64,000 bases of DNA from Delta-02 sp964513565. Lineage in GTDB: Bacteria > Desulfobacterota > Syntrophorhabdia > Syntrophorhabdales > Syntrophorhabdaceae. The stretch's first letter is position 1, and each line of letters begins with the position of its first letter. The translations under genes and the position numbers were made by a program. Where the stretch lies: NCBI GenBank assembly GCA_964513565.1, contig CAZENE010000009.1, positions 28,442-92,441 on the forward strand. The letters are read 5' to 3'. This document shows positions 1 through 6,687 of the stretch, one piece after another. The notes beneath the pieces were generated by a model that was not told the DNA's origin, did no database searches, and was given only the letters and a program-made list of their open reading frames with translations.

Positions 1-367
1 AGATCATCATATCCCGTTCCCCGGGCTTTCCCCTGCGGCTTACATGGGTATGCAGGAGCATGTTGTGATAGGTCTCGTGGGCGATAACGGCGACGAGTTC
101 CCTGTGGCAGGAAATGTGGCCGCCCTGAAGGATATCGGGGTGATAAAAGATATGCATTCCATCCGTGGCCATCGTGGGCAGGCCGTTCGATGTACAGTCC
201 GGGTCTTCCTGGAAATCGAGGTACATGGACGCCGCGCCGATGTGCGGCGCGGCGGTGATGAGCGATATGCGCGCAGCGGTAAGGGCCTTCAACGTACCAT
301 CGGGCCGGTCAGGATCCTGTGCAGCCTCTCTTACCGCCTGCCTGACTTTATCAAGGTCGATTGCCAT
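1..367 (-). CDS. DUF2201-type putative metallopeptidase, partial (3' end beyond window)
   Basis: This minus-strand frame is open from an ATG at 365-367 to the window edge, about 122 codons. The visible N-terminal part contains a phrase around PTMATDG, then IFYHPDIL, and then an HExxH zinc motif in VIAHETYHNMLLH. That order is typical of the DUF2201 N-terminal metallopeptidase-like domain, which usually continues into a C-terminal VWA-like domain. Such proteins are commonly encoded beside MoxR-type AAA ATPases, and one lies 1.6 kb away at 1953-3113. A weak AGGGA Shine-Dalgarno precedes the ATG, and a GCTATTT motif lies about 45 bp upstream. The expected VWA half is outside the window, so the assignment rests on the HExxH region and the neighbour. 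The cellular substrate is unknown; a chaperone or co-factor role with the MoxR ATPase is inferred. Confidence 0.6.
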   Translation of the reverse strand, partial: MAIDLDKVRQAVREAAQDPDRPDGTLKALTAARISLITAAPHIGAASMYLDFQEDPDCTSNGLPTMATDGMHIFYHPDILQGGHISCHRELVAVIAHETYHNMLLHTHVSRRGKPGERDMMI

Positions 368-408
368 CGGTCTTTCCCTGTACCCGGTATTCGATGCAGT
401 CTCGACTG

Positions 409-417
409 TTAAATAGC
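409..417 (-). promoter_or_regulatory. GCTATTT upstream motif, site 1
   Basis: Read on the minus strand this is GCTATTTAA, 42 bp before the ATG of the metallopeptidase gene. It is one of nine exact GCTATTT copies that lie between genes in this window, each oriented towards the following gene. The core resembles a -10 hexamer (TATTTA), but no shared -35 is obvious. Function as a promoter is inferred. Confidence 0.4.
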
Positions 418-450
418 GCTTACCAAAGCGGGGGGAGAAAAGTGAATGGC

Positions 451-900
451 TCAAGGGGCGCAGTTGGCGTTCTTGCAGCACCATACCTGGGCAATCGACT
501 GAACCACCCATCCGTCGGCGTAGACGGCATAGGGCGCCTGGACGTTTTTTACCTGGCTGACAATAAACCAGTATGTTCCGTAGTCCAACGCGTAACTGAC
601 AAACCCCGTAATTGGATAGTAATAACCGCCGTTGCCGCCCGCCACACGGCTGGGCCACACGAAAATCCGGGACGTCCACCCTGCATCGCACGTCGGCTTT
701 GCTATGGTGCTGCCGTAATAGACGAGGGACTGAAATTTGAGGACCGCGGTCAGGGCGGGTGATTCGCTGCCGGCGGAGGATGGCGGGACGATGTAGACGG
801 CCTCCGCGCCCAGATCGGCCGTACCGGCGAATATTCCTGCCAGGAGGACGACCGGAAATAAAGAAATGACCGAATAGGCGGATACTCTCTTTCTTGTCAT
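451..900 (-). CDS. Small secreted aromatic- and Cys-containing protein A
   Basis: A 149-residue protein with a basic start (MTRKR) and a hydrophobic stretch over residues 10-30, which reads as a signal peptide. The mature part is rich in Tyr, Val and Trp and ends in a Cys-dense tail, WCCKNANCAP. I do not recognise a family. It follows a second secreted protein (909-1232) and a lytic transglycosylase (1242-1913) in the same orientation with gaps of only 8-9 bp, so the three look like one operon. In IncI plasmids the transglycosylase PilT is encoded with minor pilin or adhesin genes, so a cell-surface or pilus-tip role is possible, but that is context only. The start is the ATG at 898-900; the Shine-Dalgarno (AGAGGG) is modest. 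Confidence 0.6.
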   Translation of the reverse strand: MTRKRVSAYSVISLFPVVLLAGIFAGTADLGAEAVYIVPPSSAGSESPALTAVLKFQSLVYYGSTIAKPTCDAGWTSRIFVWPSRVAGGNGGYYYPITGFVSYALDYGTYWFIVSQVKNVQAPYAVYADGWVVQSIAQVWCCKNANCAP

Positions 901-908
901 GGGCCCTC

Positions 909-1232
909 TTAATTGGCTGTTTTATAGCAGAAATAAAGACGCGAGACGGCAGCTGAATAGGGGTCATCATTCGCTATTGCCCCGGCTTCCCACGCAAAGT
1001 AGCCTCCGGGGCAGGAGCATGCGCCGGTCCACGGGTTGCCCCGGTAACATCCGTAGGAATACGGCGAATAGAATAACAGGACGTAAGCCCCGCCGCCGTC
1101 GACCACGTGAATGCCCTCTTTGGAATAATAACCGGAAATGTCGGTATAACCGGCGGTAGAGTCGGCTGCCCGGGCACCAAATGCCGCAAACACGGTTGAT
1201 AACAAGAGGATCACCAGGATGAGAGCCTTCAA
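909..1232 (-). CDS. Small secreted aromatic- and Cys-containing protein B
   Basis: A 107-residue protein starting at a TTG (1230-1232) preceded by a strong GAGGAGG. Residues 1-22 form a clear signal peptide ending in the cleavable phrase FGARA. The mature protein is short and contains five Cys, including CYRGNPWTGACSC, with many Tyr and Gly residues. It resembles its neighbour at 451-900 in size, aromatic content and disulfide potential, but I see no clean alignment. It starts 9 bp after the transglycosylase gene and is surely co-transcribed with it. Function is unknown; a periplasmic or surface component linked to cell-wall passage or pilus assembly is the best contextual guess. Confidence 0.6.
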   Translation of the reverse strand: MKALILVILLLSTVFAAFGARAADSTAGYTDISGYYSKEGIHVVDGGGAYVLLFYSPYSYGCYRGNPWTGACSCPGGYFAWEAGAIANDDPYSAAVSRLYFCYKTAN

Positions 1233-1241
1233 CTATCCTCC

Positions 1242-1913
1242 TCAGCGGGCTTTATAGTTCTTCTTGAACTTTATGGCTGAATAGACGACGTTATCGACAT
1301 ATCGGTGGTATTTCGCATTTGTTGAAGCGGGCGAAGCGCCGAGGTACATGAGCAGTGCCCTTCGGACGTTGTTGTTCGACCTGTTGAGATAAAGCCGGAG
1401 GATCCCCGTGCCGACGACCAGATTTTTATGCAACGTATGTGCGTCCTGCTGGGATTCGAAGTAGCGCCCCCAGGTCGGGTAGTGGACCTGCATAAGACCC
1501 CTTGCGTTCCTGTGGCTTAGCGCGTGCGGGTTGTACCCGCTCTCGATCTTCATAATACCCATGAGCAGGCTCAAGAAATTGAGACGGTGTTCCGCCGACC
1601 TGTACTGGAAATTGTCGTGGATATGGTCCGCGATCGCTTTGGCAACGACCACAGAGGTCAGCCCGGGCTGCTTCCTGTTCTCTTTCCTGATAAACGCGGC
1701 GATGTTGATGAAATCCTGGTATTTCTCACGATTATCCTTCTTCATCTGTTCCGTCCCCGCGATAATTTGCCGCCCCAGCGGCTGTGCTGTGGCGGTGGGG
1801 GTTGTTTTCCCCCCCACCACAGAGGCGACGAAGAAGATAATGAGGATAAGCAAGCAGCAGCAAAAGACAGCGCAGGGGGCCTTTTTCGTTACGGTCTTCA
1901 GTGTGGCGTTCAC
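1242..1913 (-). CDS. Membrane-anchored lytic transglycosylase (SLT domain)
   Basis: A 223-residue protein with one N-terminal membrane segment (about residues 13-34, very rich in Cys, Leu and Ile) followed by an SLT transglycosylase domain over the last 110 residues. The catalytic glutamate is in IMKIESGYNP, followed by the family motif ARGLMQVHYPTW. Such enzymes cut peptidoglycan glycan strands to let secretion machines or pili pass; the equivalents are VirB1 in T4SS and PilT in IncI thin pili. The element encodes both a T4SS and a pilus secretin, so it could serve either. The start is a GTG at 1911-1913 with no Shine-Dalgarno. A GCTATTTAATA motif ends only a few bases upstream, so transcription may begin almost at the start codon. 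Confidence 0.85.
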   Translation of the reverse strand: MNATLKTVTKKAPCAVFCCCLLILIIFFVASVVGGKTTPTATAQPLGRQIIAGTEQMKKDNREKYQDFINIAAFIRKENRKQPGLTSVVVAKAIADHIHDNFQYRSAEHRLNFLSLLMGIMKIESGYNPHALSHRNARGLMQVHYPTWGRYFESQQDAHTLHKNLVVGTGILRLYLNRSNNNVRRALLMYLGASPASTNAKYHRYVDNVVYSAIKFKKNYKAR

Positions 1914-1919
1914 GTCATA

Positions 1920-1928
1920 TTAAATAGC
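1920..1928 (-). promoter_or_regulatory. GCTATTT upstream motif, site 2
   Basis: Minus-strand TGCTATTTAATATGAC immediately precedes the GTG start of the transglycosylase gene. If TATTTAAT acts as a -10 element, the mRNA would be nearly leaderless, which matches the missing Shine-Dalgarno. Confidence 0.4.
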
Positions 1929-1952
1929 AGCGTCGTCCAAAAGTTTTTCGGA

Positions 1953-3113
1953 TCATGAGAATGTCACGTAGCTGCTGTTCTCCACCGCATATTTCTTGTA
2001 TGCGGCCTGTTTTGTCATATGGCTCCATACGTCGGGCATCGCCCCGCAGTCCCGGAATGATTTGATAGCGAACTCCTTTGGGATCGAATCGAGAAAATCG
2101 ATATAGTGTTTGATCACCCCGGGGTTCCTGTACATCGCCGGGTCCCGCAGGTATGCAACCATGGATGTCAGAAGGGCATAGATGACGGCATTATCTTTTT
2201 TTCCGGGGCGCTTGTCCTCGGGTATCGCGTCTATGCCGCCCTCCAGAATGTCTTTAGCGCTCGGGAGACGGTCGTAAATTCTTGTAAAATGCGCGAAATC
2301 GATAGCGGCGCCCTTGCCCACCGCGTTGCCGACCAGAAATATAAGTTCCTCAAACTTCTTTCCCGACGCATCTCCCGACACATCTACGGTTCCATCATCT
2401 TTGCCCAACCCCATATGTTTTAAGGCGTCCGAGGCCATGGCCCAGGTTCTTGGCGACGGCCACGCGTTTTCCGTTCTTGCGCGGGTCATGTCGTGGATAT
2501 GCCCGGGGTTCATTTTGAGAAAGGCTATGATGGAGGGATGCACGTTATTTTTGTACTGCCAGGTAAAAAGGTCCTGCCGGGCCTCATCCGTGAGCGGGGG
2601 ATTGACCGTAAAGTGATATATCCTGTTCTTCAGGGGTTCAGGGAGGTCGCGAATGATTCCGGGGGCGTCCTCGGGTCTGTTCCCGGCGAGAACCAGGCGC
2701 CAGCCCGCAGGAAGAGTGTACCCGCCTATCTTTTTCTCTGTAAGCAGCTGGTAACCGGCCTTCATGACGTCGATCGAGGCGAGGTTGGCCTCGTCGAGAA
2801 AAAGAATCCCCTTCTCTCCGTGAATCTCGGGGATGGGGAGAACGTTCTTGAACGGGACAAAATCTGCGTATCCCTTACCGTCCAGCTTCGGAAAGCCCCT
2901 AAGGTCGATGGCTTCGAGCTGGGACAGGCGGGTATCGAGGAACCCCAGCTTCTCCTCTTCGGCGAACTGTTTTATCGATACGGTCTTGCCGATGCCGGGA
3001 GCGCCCCAGATCATGATATTAAGGGCCTGGGGGTTCTCTTGTGTAGCCATGATCAGCTTTTTGATGTATCGCAGGTTCTTGAAATCTTCAAAATCGCTCT
3101 TCGCTTCCGGCAT
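1953..3113 (-). CDS. MoxR-type AAA+ ATPase
   Basis: A protein of 386 residues when started at the ATG at 3111-3113, chosen because a GGAGGA Shine-Dalgarno stands just before it; an upstream in-frame ATG at 3203 has none. It has a Walker A GAPGIGKT near residue 38, a Walker B ILFLDEANLA about 60 residues later and a sensor-1-like region (RLVLAGNRPED), an arrangement typical of MoxR/YehL-like AAA+ ATPases. These remodel or activate partners, usually VWA-domain proteins, and the metallopeptidase gene at 1-367 is the likely partner. The C-terminal half is variable. A GCTATTT motif lies 35 bp before the start codon. Confidence 0.85.
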   Translation of the reverse strand: MPEAKSDFEDFKNLRYIKKLIMATQENPQALNIMIWGAPGIGKTVSIKQFAEEEKLGFLDTRLSQLEAIDLRGFPKLDGKGYADFVPFKNVLPIPEIHGEKGILFLDEANLASIDVMKAGYQLLTEKKIGGYTLPAGWRLVLAGNRPEDAPGIIRDLPEPLKNRIYHFTVNPPLTDEARQDLFTWQYKNNVHPSIIAFLKMNPGHIHDMTRARTENAWPSPRTWAMASDALKHMGLGKDDGTVDVSGDASGKKFEELIFLVGNAVGKGAAIDFAHFTRIYDRLPSAKDILEGGIDAIPEDKRPGKKDNAVIYALLTSMVAYLRDPAMYRNPGVIKHYIDFLDSIPKEFAIKSFRDCGAMPDVWSHMTKQAAYKKYAVENSSYVTFS

Positions 3114-3147
3114 TGTCTTGTTCCTCCGTAGTTGGTTTCTGCAGGGT

Positions 3148-3154
3148 AAATAGC
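3148..3154 (-). promoter_or_regulatory. GCTATTT upstream motif, site 3
   Basis: Minus-strand TGCTATTTACC, 35 bp before the ATG of the MoxR-type ATPase gene. The preceding TG would make it an extended -10-like sequence. Confidence 0.4.
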
Positions 3155-3308
3155 AATCATCACGAATGGAAAAAAAAGGAAAATGAAAGGCTGGCTGCGT
3201 CATTCAGGGTGTCCGAAAGGTCATCGCCGGCCTATTACAGATAACCTTTTTTGACAGTTCCCGGCCCTTTGTCGCCCGCTCCCCTGGCCGGGGCAGGTCT
3301 GTTTTGGG

Positions 3309-3806
3309 CTACTTCGGCCGGGACTGCGCCTCGTCGAACTCACCCGCCATCCTCTTAAGGACGGAAATCCCCTCGTCGAAGGACAGACAGGCGCCCAGGA
3401 GGTCATTGTATTCCCATTCACCGGGGACCGGCACGACTGTCTGGAAGGCCCCCGCGTGGGTCATCCGGATCCTCTTCATGACCAGTATTTCCCTTAGGAT
3501 ATCCTCTGTCAGGAGTGTACCTTCCGTGGTCTCGTCAGCGAGGAGACCGAGAAAATCCGGGGAGATTTCCTTGGCTGTCTGTCCCATATCGGAGATAAAC
3601 AGGTACCTGCCTTTTTTCCGGATATAGAAAGTTCCCGCGAAAGGACCGCTTGATACCTTGACGGTGAACCTTTCCCGGACCGGGTCTTCAACCGTAAAAT
3701 CCACGCATCCCAGCCTGTATAGCCCGGTAAGGTAGCGGGGAAGCTGCACAAGGGCTTTGGGAAACCTGGCGGCCCGCATTTTTTCGATTCGCGATATTGA
3801 TTCCAT
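3309..3806 (-). CDS. Unrecognised 165-residue protein
   Basis: A soluble, mixed-charge protein with no signal peptide or membrane segment. The middle part has beta-like alternation (FTVKVSSGPFAG, FYIRKKGRYLFISDMG) followed by a helical half. I do not recognise a family. The ATG at 3804-3806 has a good GAAGGAGA Shine-Dalgarno. It is about 195 bp upstream of the MoxR-type gene on the same strand. Intact coding, plausible codon use and a proper ribosome site support a real gene; function cannot be assigned. Confidence 0.65.
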   Translation of the reverse strand: MESISRIEKMRAARFPKALVQLPRYLTGLYRLGCVDFTVEDPVRERFTVKVSSGPFAGTFYIRKKGRYLFISDMGQTAKEISPDFLGLLADETTEGTLLTEDILREILVMKRIRMTHAGAFQTVVPVPGEWEYNDLLGACLSFDEGISVLKRMAGEFDEAQSRPK

Positions 3807-3831
3807 TGGTGTTCTCCTTCGCCTTGGTAAC

Positions 3832-3848
3832 GTTTAATGTTTTTAAAC
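3832..3848. promoter_or_regulatory. Palindromic GTTTAA-N5-TTAAAC site
   Basis: A perfect inverted repeat of GTTTAA (3832-3837) and TTAAAC (3843-3848), just upstream of the gene at 3309-3806. The same two half-sites, two bases apart, occur at 11908-11921 upstream of the 11.99-kb operon. They could be operators for one DNA-binding protein; nothing else supports this. Confidence 0.25.
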
Positions 3849-3870
3849 CCCGCATCGATACGCCTTAAAT

Positions 3871-3902
3871 GGCGGGACAGGGCGTGACAGTCCTGTCCCG
3901 CC
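3871..3902. repeat. 10-bp perfect hairpin between minus-strand genes
   Basis: GGCGGGACAG at 3871-3880 pairs exactly with CTGTCCCGCC at 3893-3902 across a 12-base loop. It lies in the roughly 200-bp gap between the genes ending at 4015 and starting at 3806. There is no clear U-run, so it may be an mRNA-processing or attenuation hairpin rather than a terminator. The gap also contains short open frames, none with a convincing start. Confidence 0.5.
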
Positions 3903-4014
3903 GCCGCAGAATATCGAGGCGCAGCCTTGTTTTGTCCTTCCAGCTGGAAGCCCGGCCTCTTCGGGCCAAGGCTTTTTTTGCGCATTCCTCTTGCGCTTGC
4001 CATGGATATTGCCC

Positions 4015-4581
4015 TTAGATCCCCGGGGTATCATCCGGGCAGGGGTCCGCGCCGTACTGCGGGGTCTCAGATTTCTCCTTCAGCATCTCGGCGGCCAGCC
4101 TGTTCCTGAAATATTCCGAGGTGAAAAGATCGATATCCCTGATCATGGACATTGCATTGATGCGGGTCATACCCACGCGGAGGGTGTCTTCTTTCCCCTG
4201 CTGGGCCTTTGAATAAAAGGTGATGCGGTAATTAAAAGGGGCGTATGTTCCTGCGTCTCTGTCGCTGAGCTCGACACCGCCAAATGCCTGTCCGTGGTCG
4301 GTGACGTGGATGAAAAGACAATTCTTCTTGTCTTTCCCGAAGAGGGACTCGCAGACTCTCTGGGCTTCCTGAACGCCTTTTTTGAGGGCTGTCTCCATGA
4401 CATACCGCATAGCGACAAGCTCATTTCTCTCGAGCTTGAAGTTCTTTTTCTTGTCCCAGTCATACCGCCGTGTCTTTGGCGTGGTCTCCCCTGCGGCGGG
4501 GGCTATGGTGAGGTACATTTTTCCGTCCCGGTAATCGATCTTGGCAGCCGCGTTCTTTCCGTACGTACTCGCTATCTGCAT
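4015..4581 (-). CDS. Unrecognised 188-residue protein
   Basis: A soluble protein that starts at the ATG at 4579-4581 after a very strong GAGGAGGAACC. The N-terminal half alternates short strands (AKIDYRDGKMYLTIAP) and then has a long helix beginning NELVAMRYVMETALKKG; later comes CLFIHVTDHGQAFGGVEL. The strand-helix layout is reminiscent of small single-strand-binding folds, but I have no specific motif. It is 83 bp downstream of the 158-residue gene and likely co-transcribed. No signal or membrane segment was seen. Function unknown. Confidence 0.65.
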   Translation of the reverse strand: MQIASTYGKNAAAKIDYRDGKMYLTIAPAAGETTPKTRRYDWDKKKNFKLERNELVAMRYVMETALKKGVQEAQRVCESLFGKDKKNCLFIHVTDHGQAFGGVELSDRDAGTYAPFNYRITFYSKAQQGKEDTLRVGMTRINAMSMIRDIDLFTSEYFRNRLAAEMLKEKSETPQYGADPCPDDTPGI

Positions 4582-4664
4582 GGTTCCTCCTCATCCTTGC
4601 CCCTTCGCCGGGCGTATCGGTGGTATTCTGCTCCGGAATCCTGCTTTTCAGACATGGGGTCTCC

Positions 4665-5141
4665 CTAATACCGCTTCTTTCCGGGAGAGGGAAAAAGGTT
4701 CATGTCAGCCCCTTGTCCCTGCCCGAGGCCGAGTTTCCGCCGGCAGTGCTGGTAGAGCTCGCCGAGGTCCACCGGCGGCTTTACATTCCCGTCGAGCGTT
4801 GCCCTCATGAGCGTGGTGAGCATGGACATCTCTTCGAACGTTTCATGGTCCCGCTTCGGGTCGAAAAAGAACCAGACGACCTCCATGGCATCACTGAAAT
4901 TCGGCTCCTGGGTCTTGTCCGCGAGAATTTCAAGCGCGCCGTCTATTTTTGCCAACGAAATCTCAAGATTCACGCTCCTTACCACTACCTTCGTGTTCTC
5001 TTTTTCCTTCACGCCGGAGCATATTTCCCGGTTCAAATCGTCCCGGTCGCGGTCGGTTCCATTATCCAGGGCGAGCTCCTCAGCCTGGCGTACGGCGTCG
5101 CGTAAAGATTTCAGAGATTCCCTGTCGGTACCATCGAGCAT
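4665..5141 (-). CDS. Unrecognised 158-residue acidic helical protein
   Basis: Starts at the ATG at 5139-5141. It is predominantly helical and acidic, with the aromatic phrase VVWFFFDPKRDHETFEE in the middle and a Gly- and Gln-rich tail. There is no membrane segment. An unusual GGAGG stands 14-18 bases from the ATG, and the divergent GCTATTT pair (5170-5203) lies just upstream. It seems to head a transcription unit continuing into 4015-4581. I cannot name a family. Confidence 0.6.
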   Translation of the reverse strand: MLDGTDRESLKSLRDAVRQAEELALDNGTDRDRDDLNREICSGVKEKENTKVVVRSVNLEISLAKIDGALEILADKTQEPNFSDAMEVVWFFFDPKRDHETFEEMSMLTTLMRATLDGNVKPPVDLGELYQHCRRKLGLGQGQGADMNLFPSPGKKRY

Positions 5142-5169
5142 TATCCCTTTTGCCTCCGTATCGCCTATT

Positions 5170-5176
5170 AAATAGC
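5170..5176 (-). promoter_or_regulatory. GCTATTT upstream motif, site 4 (divergent pair)
   Basis: Minus-strand GCGCTATTTAATAGG, 28 bp before the gene at 5141. With site 5 at 5197-5203 it makes an outward-facing inverted pair separated by 20 bases, as expected for back-to-back promoters. Confidence 0.45.
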
Positions 5177-5196
5177 GCCCGGCGAAAAAATGTTTT

Positions 5197-5203
5197 GCTA
5201 TTT
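5197..5203 (+). promoter_or_regulatory. GCTATTT upstream motif, site 5 (divergent pair)
   Basis: Plus-strand TTTTGCTATTTCTGGG, 23 bp before the ATG at 5227. This is the only plus-strand gene among the minus-strand genes on this side, and it still has the motif in the correct orientation, which strengthens the link between motif and gene. Confidence 0.45.
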
Positions 5204-5226
5204 CTGGGTTGAGGAGAAAAGCATTG

Positions 5227-5778
5227 ATGGGAGATGCCGCAGTACCGGTAGACGGTTTGAAGAGACTGCAGATCCTGAAACGAAGGCTGCAGGAGCACGC
5301 AAGGGAGTGTCTCGGCGGTCTTGCCGAAGAGATCTACGCGAAAGGCTACGATTTTGAGAATTATCCCGCTTTGTTCAAGATCTCCTTCGAGGGCTGTAAT
5401 ACGGTTGCCACGATCGACTATCACAGGAAAGAGATATGCTTCGACCGTTCTTTCGGCGACGATGGGGCGAAGCTCGTGACCGGTCTCAAGGACATGCTGT
5501 TCTATAAGCCCATTCTCGATGCGGTTAAGGAAAAGATCCCCTCATTGCCGTACTTTTACGACGCGCCGGCAGATGTACTCGACGAGCTAAGCGAGAAGAC
5601 GACCCTGCCGGAACGGATGGTTGAAGACAGGACGATCGTGGGAAAGGTGGAGCTCAGTGCCGGGGATATCGAGACAGTGGCCACCATTCTTGAACAGAAT
5701 GACTTCCCCGGCCTGTTCGAGGATTACTCGGCAGACGTCCTGTCATCGTACGTTACGGGCGCCTCGCCAACACTCTGA
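5227..5778 (+). CDS. Unrecognised 183-residue protein on opposite strand to its neighbours
   Basis: Starts at the ATG at 5227 after GAGGAG; a TTG at 5224 is also possible. The protein is soluble. The first 50 residues are strongly helical and basic (LKRLQILKRRLQEHARE), and the rest is acidic. I see no known catalytic motif, signal peptide or membrane segment. It is transcribed divergently from 4665-5141 through a paired GCTATTT region and ends at a bidirectional terminator, so it is a monocistronic unit. Function unknown; small regulator or DNA-associated protein cannot be excluded. Confidence 0.65.
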   Translation: MGDAAVPVDGLKRLQILKRRLQEHARECLGGLAEEIYAKGYDFENYPALFKISFEGCNTVATIDYHRKEICFDRSFGDDGAKLVTGLKDMLFYKPILDAVKEKIPSLPYFYDAPADVLDELSEKTTLPERMVEDRTIVGKVELSAGDIETVATILEQNDFPGLFEDYSADVLSSYVTGASPTL

Positions 5779-5810
5779 ACTGCTGGATCCTTAAAACGGG
5801 AATGAAGACA

Positions 5811-5840
5811 GAAAAAAACAGGCCTTTTTGGCCTGCTTTC
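5811..5840. terminator. Bidirectional rho-independent terminator
   Basis: CAGGCC (5819-5824), a TTTTT loop and GGCCTG (5830-5835) form a perfect stem between two converging genes. On the minus strand it is followed by a run of seven U residues (from 5812-5818); on the plus strand by a weaker CUUUCUC. It serves the gene ending at 5778 and the gene ending at 5863. Confidence 0.85.
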
Positions 5841-5862
5841 TCTTAAGGGGCTGGCGTTTGCC

Positions 5863-6612
5863 TCACATTCCGGGACCCCCCGCACCGGTCGCCGCCTGGT
5901 GCATATTTTCGAACTGCCGCGCCGCCGGACCGTTCTGCTCGCTCCTCCTGTTGAGCTCAGCCAGGGATTGCTTAAACCCGACCTCCAGAGGGCGGTACAG
6001 ATAATAGGCGGTGTGATAGACCTTTTTTATAATCTCGGCAGGGTTGGTGGATGGCCCGGAGTCCGCTTTGTAAACAGCGAGGACAATCTCCGTAGCCGCC
6101 TTGATTGCGGCCTGTCTCGCGATACTGTCCGCTCTACCCTTCTCGAACTCGAATTTTTCCCTGTCCAGGAGCAGCCTGTCCGCATCAAGCCCCGCCTTGT
6201 TTGTCCAGTATTGGTCCTTCTCGGCCTGTTGCTCGGCCCACGTCTTTTTCTGGCCGCCGTTCGGTACCGGTTGAGAGGCGTCCGGTGCTCCTGCCGCCTT
6301 TTCCGGGTCGGCGCCGGTGCCCGCGGACGTTTCAGCCTCCGGGACGAACAGATCGTCATGCTCCGGGACGCGTTGAGCCGAGGGGGCGTCGACCACCACA
6401 ACGGCCTTTGCATACGCCTTGTCCCTCGATTCGTAATATGTCGCTTCAACCGAGTCGCCTTCCTTGACGCCGGTCAGGTCGACGATCGTTCCGAACTGTG
6501 ATTTGCGGAGCGTCAGCCTGTTGTCAAGCTCAATGCCGTAAGGTCCGTTCTGGCCGACAAGAACCCTGACCACCTTTCCCCTGGTTGTAAGATCTTTTTT
6601 CTCTGCTGTCAT
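5863..6612 (-). CDS. 249-residue protein with OB-like N-terminal domain
   Basis: The start is the ATG at 6610-6612. The longer in-frame ATG at 6627 lies in an ATGGAGG sequence that reads as the Shine-Dalgarno. Residues 8-65 alternate strands (KVVRVLVGQNGPYGIEL, then GDSVEATYY) in the manner of an OB fold. A Pro- and Ala-rich linker follows, then a helical, charged C-terminal half. The N-terminus recalls the protein at 47437-48132, which starts with a similar GPFGVKLRL segment, so the element may carry two paralogous nucleic-acid-binding proteins. No membrane segment. The role is inferred from fold impression only. Confidence 0.6.
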   Translation of the reverse strand: MTAEKKDLTTRGKVVRVLVGQNGPYGIELDNRLTLRKSQFGTIVDLTGVKEGDSVEATYYESRDKAYAKAVVVVDAPSAQRVPEHDDLFVPEAETSAGTGADPEKAAGAPDASQPVPNGGQKKTWAEQQAEKDQYWTNKAGLDADRLLLDREKFEFEKGRADSIARQAAIKAATEIVLAVYKADSGPSTNPAEIIKKVYHTAYYLYRPLEVGFKQSLAELNRRSEQNGPAARQFENMHQAATGAGGPGM

Positions 6613-6650
6613 GGTGTATGCCTCCATTTTCTCTATCGGGTTTTATATTT

Positions 6651-6657
6651 AAATAGC
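6651..6657 (-). promoter_or_regulatory. GCTATTT upstream motif, site 6
   Basis: Minus-strand GGCTATTTAAATATAAA, 38 bp before the ATG at 6612. It lies in the 75-bp gap after the SbcC-like gene, implying that the 6612 gene has its own promoter. Confidence 0.4.
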
Positions 6658-6687
6658 CAGGGGGCGGACAATCCGGACGTTTCGTCT

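Noticed and set aside
900..930. GCTATAAAA on the minus strand as another copy of the promoter signal
   Set aside because: It falls in the coding end of the previous operon gene and differs from GCTATTT.
3221..3421. Minus-strand frame of 66 codons
   Set aside because: It is a shadow inside the end of the 165-residue gene, with Arg/Ser-rich out-of-frame composition.
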